64,000 nucleotides of DNA from Pycnococcus provasolii (Eukaryota > Chlorophyta > Pseudoscourfieldiophyceae > Pseudoscourfieldiales). The DNA lies in assembly GCA_049487715.1 (NCBI GenBank), contig CP150567.1:1-64000 (forward strand), given 5' to 3'. Position 1 is the first letter of the stretch. Every line of letters starts with the position of its first letter. Below are positions 36,492-44,530 of this stretch, one piece after another. Both the position numbers and the translations under genes were made by a program. The notes below the pieces were generated by a model. It searched no databases. It was not told the DNA's origin and worked only from the letters and a program-made list of their open reading frames with translations.

Positions 36492-39400
36492 ATGCTGCAC
36501 GCGCACAGGTTGTCGCAGGCAGCGTGCGCGCAGCCTGCACCTCGCGTGCAACTCTCAGTCTCGCGGAGGCGTCTCGCCGTGGTCGTGCCTCGCGCGTCGT
36601 CCGCGTCCAAGTACCTCGAAACAGACGGAAGCAGAAACCTCACGCCGAAGGAGGCGCTCAAGGAACGGGAGAGCTTGGCGAACCTCACGCCGGAGGAAAT
36701 TGCGGGGCAAATTGACATCTTCAAAGTGCCCAAGGAACACACGGAGAAGTACGTGCGCAAACGACGCCTGCAGAAAAAGGGGGACGGCGCGCACGAACCG
36801 GACCCGCTCGCACTGCCGCAGGGAACGCTGGAGGAGCACGAGTTCACCGTGCCGCCTGGAACTAAGCCTGAATCCGCCGCGCTGAGAAACCTAATTGGAA
36901 ATACGCCGCTATCGTGGCTCGACCCACGACCACGCCTGCCTCACGAATACCAACACAGGCTCACGAAAGACGAACTCATACCGCTGCCGTGCGGGACAAC
37001 GCGCGCGTTTGACCCAGAAAAGGTGCAGCCTCACGACCACAACGTGTGGCCGTTCACAGAAGCCGATAGGCAGCGCGTCGCGAAGCATGGCCCGAGACTT
37101 AGCGACGTCGTCGTTCACATGCACAAGTCAAAAGTGGGAAGCGAGGAGTTCAGGCAGTGCCTCGTCGCATCCGACCCGGTGGACTTTGCGGACATGGAAA
37201 GGGCGGACTACCTCCCCACAGATCAAGAGCGGATCAACCGCGAAGTGCGCGAAAAGGAGAGCAAGAAGGTGTTGGATGAAGAAGGCGACGATCAAAAGAC
37301 GTTCGACGAGCGCATCATCAACCCGTACATTCCGCTCGACGTGATTGGCGGCCTGCTGGACGACCCCGCGCCGGATTGGGAGGCGATGCCTCAGATGAAC
37401 TACGGGCAGCTCTATCAGGGCATACGCAAGCGAAGCTGGACGTCCAACTTCTTTGACCCAGAGAGTCATCCCTGGAAGCTAGACTTCTACTCGTACTACG
37501 GATCGCCGGACAAGGTGCTCGGGATTTTCCCCAAGGTTGGGTGGAACGGCTGGCGCGTCGTCGTCACCGACACAGTCACGGCCGAGCAGTCTTGGGTTGC
37601 CCTGCACACCCCTGGCGCGCACACCTTCTTGGACGACTACCTGAAAGGCTTAGGAACGAGCGTGCCAGGCAATGTCGGACGCGTGCGCCGGCCGGAGACG
37701 AAGGGATATCCGAGTGACTACGGCTACGAGCAGGTTTTCGAGGAGCTTGCGCGGGCACAGGAACCGTATGCCACGCCGCAGCAGAGAGAACTCTTCAAGG
37801 AGAGGCGACGCCAGCCGGAGACTGTCTTGACAACAGTCAAAAGCAACTTCAACGCGCACTCATTCAACGCGCTGACCGGTCACGCGCACCTCGACCCGAT
37901 GCGAGACGAGGAGCGTCTGCCGTTGTCTCCCACGGAGGCGCTGAACCTTCTTGACGTCGACTACCACGTCACGCCCGCGAGAGAAGGCATCGCGATGTGG
38001 AAGCACAAGAAAACGGCGCAGTACGCAATCTTCACGTTCGGGGGCACGATATTTGTGCTCGGCGCGCTGTTTGCGGGAATCCGCGCGGTGGGCATGAAGG
38101 TGGAGCTCCCGCGCGATGAGGAGGAGGCGGAGGTGTACGCGCGCTCGAAGGGCAATGCGCGCGTGAACGGAGAAACCGGCGTGCGTCTCACAGACATTGG
38201 CGGCATCGAAACGCAGAAGCAGGAGCTTCTAAAGGTGATTGACTTCCTCGTGGACCCCGACCGATACGACGCTCTTGGAGCGAGGCCGCCAAAGGGAGTG
38301 CTGCTCGAGGGCCCGCCAGGCACGGGGAAGACGATGCTAGCAAAGGCGATCGCAGGTGAGAGCGGCGTTCCGTTCTTTGAGATGGGAGGTTCGGAGTTCG
38401 TCGAGGTTCTCGTGGGCGTCGGCGCAGCGCGCGTGCGCGACTTGTTCAACCGCGCTCGGCTTAACGCTCCGTGCGTCGTGTTCATCGACGAGGTGGACTC
38501 GATTGCTCTCAAGCGAGGGACTGAGACGAACAATGCGGAGGAGGAGCGTGAGCAGGCGCTTAATCAGCTGCTTACCGAGCTCGACGGATTCACGCCGGAT
38601 CAAGGTGTAATTTTCATCGCGGCGACAAACCGCGCGTCCGCGCTCGATCCCGCGATGCTTCGTCCTGGCCGCTTCGACCTTCAGATCAAGATTGGAAAGC
38701 CGGAGACGATCGCGGAGCGCGTGGCGATCCTGAACATTCACTCGCGCGACGTGAACATTGCGGACGATGTCAACATGCTGCAGATTGCACGCGACTTGCC
38801 CGGGCTTTCCGCGGCGCAGCTTGCGAACATGGTGCGTGAGGCGAAGTTTGCGTGCATTGCCCGTGGCGATACGATTGTGAACAAGAAGGACTTTGAGGAG
38901 GCGATGGATCGCGTGCTTCTTGGAATTCGATCGCCGCCGCTGTCTGAAGACCTGCCCATGAAAAGAGGCTTTGCCGTGTACGAGGCGTCACGCGCTCTTC
39001 TGTCCACGTTGGTTTACCGCAAGACGCGCAACCTCGAGCGTATCGAGCGCATGTCCATCACCGCACGAAATGGCACGTACTCTCGCACGCAATTCGAGCG
39101 CATGGATCCTAGATACTACACGTACAAAACGCGTGCGCAGGTGTTGGAGCGCATCTGCATGCTTCTCGCGGGTCGTGTGGGCGAGTACGTGTACTTTGGC
39201 GAGTGCACCACCATGAGTACCGTCGACCTTTCTGACGCGCAGAACCTCATCCGCCGCTTTCTCACCACGTACGGCCTAAGTCGTCGATTTGGCATCAGCT
39301 ACCAGCTTCAGCAGTACGAGAAGGGTGTCAGAAGTGAGGGTGAGAAAGCACAGAAATTTTCGGGGCAGGTTGAATCTTTGGACGATCAGCCAATGGAGTG

Positions 39401-39761
39401 GGAGGCGAAGAAGATGGAGAAGCCGAAGGAATACTGGGGTCCCGTTTCCACGAATCGCGGCCTTGTGGACTGGCAGAACCACGTGCGCGTCGTTCACGAG
39501 TGGGCGTACCTGCGCATGTCGGTGATGTTGCTGACAAATCGAAGGGCACTTGACAACATTGTCGAGGCTCTGCTGGAGAAGGAGGAGCTCACCGGAGAGG
39601 AGGTGGAAGCTCTCATCGACGCGGCGGAACCTTTGACTCCCGAGGAGGTGAAGGATCAGCTGGAAAATGTGTGTGAGAAGCATTTCCTTGACAAATTCCT
39701 CGAGTGGAATTACAACATGAGCAAGCGTGTTGAGATGTGCGGTGGAAATCCTCCTTTTTGA
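36492..39761 (+). CDS. Proteolytically inactive FtsH-like AAA protein (FtsHi), plastid
   Basis: 1089 residues from ATG 36492. The N-terminus is Arg/Ser/Ala-rich (VQLSVSRRRLAVVVPRASSA), a likely plastid transit peptide. A long unique region (~450 residues) and one membrane helix (IFTFGGTIFVLGALFAGI, ~515-535) precede the AAA module: GPPGTGKT near 607, VVFIDEVDSIALKRG near 662, TNRASALDPAMLRPGRFD. In the M41 region the zinc-binding HEAGH is replaced by YEASR (~830), so peptidase activity is lost while ATPase residues remain. Land-plant FtsHi proteins of this kind form the Ycf2-FtsHi plastid import motor. A C-terminal helical extension is present. Confidence 0.9.
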   Translation: MLHAHRLSQAACAQPAPRVQLSVSRRRLAVVVPRASSASKYLETDGSRNLTPKEALKERESLANLTPEEIAGQIDIFKVPKEHTEKYVRKRRLQKKGDGAHEPDPLALPQGTLEEHEFTVPPGTKPESAALRNLIGNTPLSWLDPRPRLPHEYQHRLTKDELIPLPCGTTRAFDPEKVQPHDHNVWPFTEADRQRVAKHGPRLSDVVVHMHKSKVGSEEFRQCLVASDPVDFADMERADYLPTDQERINREVREKESKKVLDEEGDDQKTFDERIINPYIPLDVIGGLLDDPAPDWEAMPQMNYGQLYQGIRKRSWTSNFFDPESHPWKLDFYSYYGSPDKVLGIFPKVGWNGWRVVVTDTVTAEQSWVALHTPGAHTFLDDYLKGLGTSVPGNVGRVRRPETKGYPSDYGYEQVFEELARAQEPYATPQQRELFKERRRQPETVLTTVKSNFNAHSFNALTGHAHLDPMRDEERLPLSPTEALNLLDVDYHVTPAREGIAMWKHKKTAQYAIFTFGGTIFVLGALFAGIRAVGMKVELPRDEEEAEVYARSKGNARVNGETGVRLTDIGGIETQKQELLKVIDFLVDPDRYDALGARPPKGVLLEGPPGTGKTMLAKAIAGESGVPFFEMGGSEFVEVLVGVGAARVRDLFNRARLNAPCVVFIDEVDSIALKRGTETNNAEEEREQALNQLLTELDGFTPDQGVIFIAATNRASALDPAMLRPGRFDLQIKIGKPETIAERVAILNIHSRDVNIADDVNMLQIARDLPGLSAAQLANMVREAKFACIARGDTIVNKKDFEEAMDRVLLGIRSPPLSEDLPMKRGFAVYEASRALLSTLVYRKTRNLERIERMSITARNGTYSRTQFERMDPRYYTYKTRAQVLERICMLLAGRVGEYVYFGECTTMSTVDLSDAQNLIRRFLTTYGLSRRFGISYQLQQYEKGVRSEGEKAQKFSGQVESLDDQPMEWEAKKMEKPKEYWGPVSTNRGLVDWQNHVRVVHEWAYLRMSVMLLTNRRALDNIVEALLEKEELTGEEVEALIDAAEPLTPEEVKDQLENVCEKHFLDKFLEWNYNMSKRVEMCGGNPPF

Positions 39762-39817
39762 TCGTACTGTAACTAAAAAAAAGATAAAAGAAGAATCTCT
39801 GTTTTACAATAAACTTT

Positions 39818-40628
39818 TTACAACTCGTTTACGCCGCCGTCGTCGTCGTCGCCGCCGCCGCCGCTGCTGCCCAACTCCATGGTAGTTTTGGTGACGGTAG
39901 ATTCGGAACGGCGTTGTGCGTCAGCGACAACCGCATCCCACTCCGCGCGGTATATGATGCCTGCGAGTAGAACACATAGCAGGATGTATCCACACGCCGC
40001 GCCAGCATACAAGCTGGGCAAGCTGCGCTCGAAGCAAAAGACTGCCAAAGCTGCGCCGCCGCACGTCCTGGCAGGGCCGTGGCGAGGACGATCGCATAGT
40101 ACGACGCCATGTTTGCAATGTGGTTCGATGCGCCAAATAGCCCGCGCGTCGCGGGTCCTGTTACGGTCCATAACATAGCCACAGGTACCGAGAGCGACAG
40201 CGTGACGACGAGCGCCACCTGCAACCACGCCCCCGCCACTTTGGATTCGACGCCCCATGGCTTGTCACGAACGTTCCTAGCACCCTCCCTGCGCGGACAC
40301 CCGTGCATCCTGTGTCGTCACTGACCGACGAGGCCTCGAGTGCCGCCGTGGGCGTGCCGAGGTTCGGTTTTTTTGCTGCGGCTTGCGCTGCGCGGCTGCC
40401 TTGTCAAGGGGGCTGTGCGTGTCCTCTGGGTTGTTTGTGGTGGAAGCAGCAGCAGGGTCCGAGGGGAGGGGATGTGCGTGAGGAGGACGTGAGAGGAACG
40501 CGTTCCATCCCTTCGGAGGAGGAGGAGGAGGAGGAGCCATCGTCGTCAACAGCTTGAATAATGGTGTCATTCTTATCACGTATAACGCCTGTGACAAGTG
40601 CAGTTGCCGAAGTGTTGTTGTTCGCCAT
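39818..40628 (-). pseudogene. MATE-type multidrug/solute transporter remnant
   Basis: One minus frame reads KVAGAWLQVALVVTLSLSVP, LWTVTGPATRGLFG and ASYYAIVLATALPGRAAAQL, as in the middle of MATE transporters. Another frame supplies SLYAGAACGYILLCVLLAGI and IYRAEWDAVVADAQRRSE, like the last helix and tail of the family. The start MANNNTSATALVTGVI at 40628 is in yet another frame. Total length is far below the ~450 residues of a MATE protein, so both an internal deletion and frameshifts are present. Classed as a decayed copy. Confidence 0.55.
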
Positions 40629-41309
40629 GAAGTGAAGTGGAGGACAACAAACAAACAAGGCGGGGAGAGGAGAGGTAACCCTACACCCTAACACAACACC
40701 GGTACAGTCCCTACCAGAGGGATCCAAAAAGGCAAATGTTTCGTCCCTGCAGGTGGGTGCATTGAGCCATGGAGGGGCCGAGGGGATCCCTCGTTGTCGT
40801 GGGACAGGAGAGGGGAGGAGAGGAGAGGAGAGGAGAGGTGGAACAAGATCGGAACAAGGGAAGGGGAAGGGAGGCGGAAAGGAAAGGGAAAGCCAGGCTA
40901 CTATCATAGAGGTAACCTTAACTACTTTACACGGGTCCCGTTGTGTTGTGGCCTGGCAGGGGAGGGAGGGAGGGAGACCTGTGGTGGAGAGAGGGTCCAC
41001 GACCTACCCTACCTACTTCCTACGGCCCCTGCTGCGGTGTTGTTGTTGTTGCAGGGGGGATCCCGGGTATTTCCCCAAATCTGATCGCCTCCTCTGATTA
41101 TTTCCCTTCCCCGCTCCACTCGAGCTCCAACACTCTCCCTACTCTCCCCTCCCTGCCTCGGCTCCCAGCCCCTCATCCCCACCACAACCGATTCCCCCTC
41201 CAACCCGGGCACGTGGGGAAGCCCTGCAAGGGGGACTGAGGGCCTTCGACAGCCACGGCCTTCTCTCGCCCACGCGCTACGACTCCTCACTTCCCACGAT
41301 GAACTGCAA
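40629..41309. other. Intergenic with telo-box and GGAGA repeat
   Basis: A degenerate telo-box (GTAACCCTACACCCTAACAC) at 40675-40694 lies 47 bp upstream of the MATE remnant start. A GGAGA repeat is at 40805-40840. No gene identified. Confidence 0.5.
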
Positions 41310-42779
41310 ATGATGTCACCAGCCACACGCAACGTCACGCGTTGCCACGTTGCCGTGCGACGTGCGATCACGGTGAGTGCCGCTGGGACCCGTGTCACAC
41401 GGTGTCCTCGCGTGGTGGCGCAAACGCCGCCCATGGGAGATGCGCCCTCGCAGTCCCCCTCTGGGCAGAATAACCTCAGGTCGAAGAAACCAACCAAGAA
41501 AACTTCGCTCAACGTCGCAGCGCCTATCGCTCCCCCGGCGCCGATCACGCCCGACAAGGAGGCGCCGAAAGAGACGAGGAAGATTCGCGTGCGCATCGAC
41601 AACGTCTGGTACGACATGTCCGGGTGGGCGGCGGCGCACCCAGGTGGCGCGCGGTGGATCCGCTGGTTCGACGGACGCGACGCCACCGCCGTCTTCTACG
41701 CGCTGCACTCGTACGGACCCAACGGATCCGACGTCAGCATGCGCCGTCTCCAAAAGCTGCCGCGCTGTGAGGCGCCGGAGGACGTGCCAGGACGCTACGC
41801 TTCGAGGTACGACACCACCGAGCAGGGGGGCGCGCTGCCGACGGCCGATGACCAGGGCACTATGGAGGCGTTCCAGGAGCTCCGCGTTAAGCTCGAGAAG
41901 GACGGGTACTTCAAGCGCAACATTCTGAAGGAGGCGTGGGCGCTTGTCTCCGTGCTCGCTCTGTACGGCCTTGGAACTGCCGTCGCGTTCACGCACCCCA
42001 TCGCTGCTACGCTGCTGCTCGGGCTCGGTATGCAGCAGGCTGGCTGGCTCGCGCACGACTACATCCACGGCCGAGGCAAGTGGTGCGACAATATGCGCTG
42101 GTTTGGCGCCGTATTCAACGGGCACAGTGCCGAGTGGTGGGCGCAGAAGCACTCGCTGCACCACTGCTTCACAAACGAGGAGGAGCTCGACCACGACATC
42201 ATGATGGAGCCGTTCTTCTTCATGCGCTCGCCCACCGAGAGTGGACGTCCGGACAGCCCGTGGCGCAAATACCAGCACATCTACGGCTATCCTCTGATCA
42301 GCATTATGTACTGGCTTTGGCGGGCCCACTCTGTACAGTGCGTCTTCGAGCGAAAGGACGTGAAGGAGGCGGCCCTGCTTTCGGTGAATTACCTCTGGCT
42401 TGCTCTGTGCATGCCGTGGCAAGTTGCCGTCGGGTCCATTTTCGTCGGAGGCTTCCTCGTTGGCGGTCTCGTGAGCGCGACGCACCAGAGCGAGGAGATT
42501 ATGCTCGCGGGAGACCAGCCCGACTACATCGCCGGTCAGTTCCGCTCCACGCGCGACGCCGAGGCGCAGTTCGGTCCCATCGAGACTTGGCTGTGGGGAG
42601 GCATGGACACGCAGTTGACACACCACCTCCTTCCCTCGCTCCCTCGATACAAATACCACGAGGTTCGGCCAATTATTATTGAGTGGGCGCGCTCGCGCGG
42701 CATCGAGTATCGCATGTCCCCGAGCACAAAAATTCTCTCCGACAACTTTGCGACGCTTAAGCGCGTTGCTTTGCAGTAG
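41310..42779 (+). CDS. Cytochrome b5-fusion front-end fatty-acid desaturase
   Basis: 489 residues. The first ~60 are rich in Arg, Val, Thr and Ala with no acidic residues, compatible with a transit peptide. A cytochrome b5-like domain follows (WYDMSGWAAAHPGGARWI, HPGG near 110), then the desaturase: first His box HDYIH (~249), second QKHSLHHCFTNEEELDHD (~281), third QLTHHLLP (~435) where the front-end family has Gln in place of the first His. Membrane helices lie between. Such enzymes add double bonds toward the carboxyl end (delta-4, -5, -6 or -8) in polyunsaturated fatty-acid synthesis; regiospecificity cannot be read from sequence. Second ATG at 41313 is also possible. Confidence 0.9.
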   Translation: MMSPATRNVTRCHVAVRRAITVSAAGTRVTRCPRVVAQTPPMGDAPSQSPSGQNNLRSKKPTKKTSLNVAAPIAPPAPITPDKEAPKETRKIRVRIDNVWYDMSGWAAAHPGGARWIRWFDGRDATAVFYALHSYGPNGSDVSMRRLQKLPRCEAPEDVPGRYASRYDTTEQGGALPTADDQGTMEAFQELRVKLEKDGYFKRNILKEAWALVSVLALYGLGTAVAFTHPIAATLLLGLGMQQAGWLAHDYIHGRGKWCDNMRWFGAVFNGHSAEWWAQKHSLHHCFTNEEELDHDIMMEPFFFMRSPTESGRPDSPWRKYQHIYGYPLISIMYWLWRAHSVQCVFERKDVKEAALLSVNYLWLALCMPWQVAVGSIFVGGFLVGGLVSATHQSEEIMLAGDQPDYIAGQFRSTRDAEAQFGPIETWLWGGMDTQLTHHLLPSLPRYKYHEVRPIIIEWARSRGIEYRMSPSTKILSDNFATLKRVALQ

Positions 42780-43341
42780 AAAAAAAATAAAAGAATAAAT
42801 AGTCTATAATGGTATACAGTTTGATATATTTAAGATATCATGTGTTCTGTAACTTGAGAAGATGTGGTTGAAACAATCCCCGGTAAATTCGAGCGCGCGG
42901 GCGGTACGTACCAGCGCCATGGCGTGGTTGCGTGTGTGGTCACAGGCTGATGCTGGTTGGATATTTTACTTTGGTAAGACGCACACTCACAGACGGATCT
43001 CCAGATAGGGGTGCCCGGGACCTGTGCCAGGGCGGAATTCCGCATCTCCCAAGCCCCGGGGGACGCTTATGGGGACCCCATTTCCTTCCAGCCTTCCCTC
43101 CTCAAGCTGCGCCATACGGGGCCGTCGGGGCGTGCGTGCTTGCGTGCTTGCGTGCTTGCGTGGGCGTCTTCTTGCGCACCCTGCCCGCCTGTTTGTTGTG
43201 AATTCGCGCAGCTTAACGGGCAGTTAACCTGAAGCTGTCGCACGGCCGTTAAGCTCAAGCTTGCACTCCGTACGCGCACGCACAGCATACCCTTACCGTG
43301 TCTTCTCGCGCTACCGTTATTGTTCTAGGTAAAGTACAGTT
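42780..43341. other. Intergenic with TGCTTGCG repeat
   Basis: Short tandem GCTTGCGT units at about 43137-43162. No gene I can support. Confidence 0.45.
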
Positions 43342-44481
43342 ATGGGCGCAGGCGTGTCCCAGTTTCCCGGCGCGCAGCGACACCTCACGCCTGCGATACA
43401 CTGCCACGCGTGTGGGCTGACGTTCAGGCCCATCTCCGCGCCGCCACCACGACCACGAAGGAGGCGCTTATCAAGCCACGGAGACGCAGGCGAAGACGAC
43501 GGCGACGGCGACGACGACGACGACGGGCCACCAGAATCGGCAAGTGCGGGCACACGAGGCCACGAAGGCGACGGTGACGGCGAACGAGGCGGTGGCCCCG
43601 CCGCAGGCTCAGGCACAGACGCCGACGATGAGGAACCGCTGGTGCCGTGCCCACGGTGCGGTAGCGAGTTTACCGAACACACGTTCGCAGTGGACCCGAA
43701 CGTCGTCGCGCACCTTGCACGGGCATCCGCGACGGCGCCGAACTTGAGCACCGAGGAACTCGTGCTGAACATGCTTCTCGACGACGGCACGCAGAACAAC
43801 AACAACAACAACGGTGGAGGCGGAGGCGGAGGCGGAGGTGGAGGCGGCACAGACGCACACAACTCGGCAATGCGTATGCCTCGAAGTGGCGACCAGAGCC
43901 TCGAGGAACTCATGGTGGCGCGCGCGCAGAGCATGTCAATGGACGAGGCGGCAGCAAAAGGGCCTGCACAGAGTCCCCTGAAAAATAAGGATCTTGCCAG
44001 CCTCACCGCGTCAGCGTTCGATGCCAAGGACACCAAGTCGTGGGCCGAGGCGACGTGCTCTGTGTGTGTGATGGACATCGAAGACGGCGAGTCCGTCATA
44101 CGACTGCCTTGCTCGCACGCGTACCACAAGAGCTGTGTCGTGTCTTGGCTCGAACGGCAGGACTTCTGCGCTGTGTGTCGAGCACCACTTGACGGATTCG
44201 CAGAGAAGGTGTCGTCGGCGACGACGACTCCGACAAAGACTCCGACGAAAACTCCGACCAAGTCACCGTCGCCGACCATCACAACACGCCGGACGACGAC
44301 GCCGAGTTCATCATCACGTGGTGGAAGCGGCGCGTCCACGTCTTCCACGCCCTCGCGAGGGAACACTGGTAGCGGCAGCACAGTGGGCCGTTCAACCACC
44401 ACGACAACGTCGAGTCGGAGCGCCGCCACCACCACCACCACCACTGCCGCCGCCGCTGCCGCAAAGGCTGCAAAGAAATGA
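43342..44481 (+). CDS. RING-H2 E3 ubiquitin ligase, RNF115/126-like
   Basis: 379 residues. The N-terminus has a zinc-ribbon-like pair (CHACGLTF and, after an acidic insertion, CPRCGSEFTEHT), the layout of the BCA2 zinc finger of RNF115/126. Poly-Asn and poly-Gly runs follow. The RING-H2 at ~239-283 reads CSVCVMDIEDGESVIRLPCS then HAYHKSCVVSWLERQDFC and AVCR, with all eight ligands. The tail is Thr/Ser-rich (TPTKTPTKTPTK). The first residues MGAGVSQF fit N-myristoylation (Gly2, Ser6), suggesting membrane attachment. Substrates unknown. Confidence 0.88.
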   Translation: MGAGVSQFPGAQRHLTPAIHCHACGLTFRPISAPPPRPRRRRLSSHGDAGEDDGDGDDDDDGPPESASAGTRGHEGDGDGERGGGPAAGSGTDADDEEPLVPCPRCGSEFTEHTFAVDPNVVAHLARASATAPNLSTEELVLNMLLDDGTQNNNNNNGGGGGGGGGGGGTDAHNSAMRMPRSGDQSLEELMVARAQSMSMDEAAAKGPAQSPLKNKDLASLTASAFDAKDTKSWAEATCSVCVMDIEDGESVIRLPCSHAYHKSCVVSWLERQDFCAVCRAPLDGFAEKVSSATTTPTKTPTKTPTKSPSPTITTRRTTTPSSSSRGGSGASTSSTPSRGNTGSGSTVGRSTTTTTSSRSAATTTTTTAAAAAAKAAKK

Positions 44482-44530
44482 TCTGTTGAAATTTTAAAAA
44501 AACCATCTTTCTCGTCACGTTATTACAACA

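Noticed and set aside
41316-42659. 447-codon minus-strand open frame opposite the desaturase
   Set aside because: Composition artefact of a GC-rich gene; the plus strand has complete desaturase motifs and the antisense product has no family.
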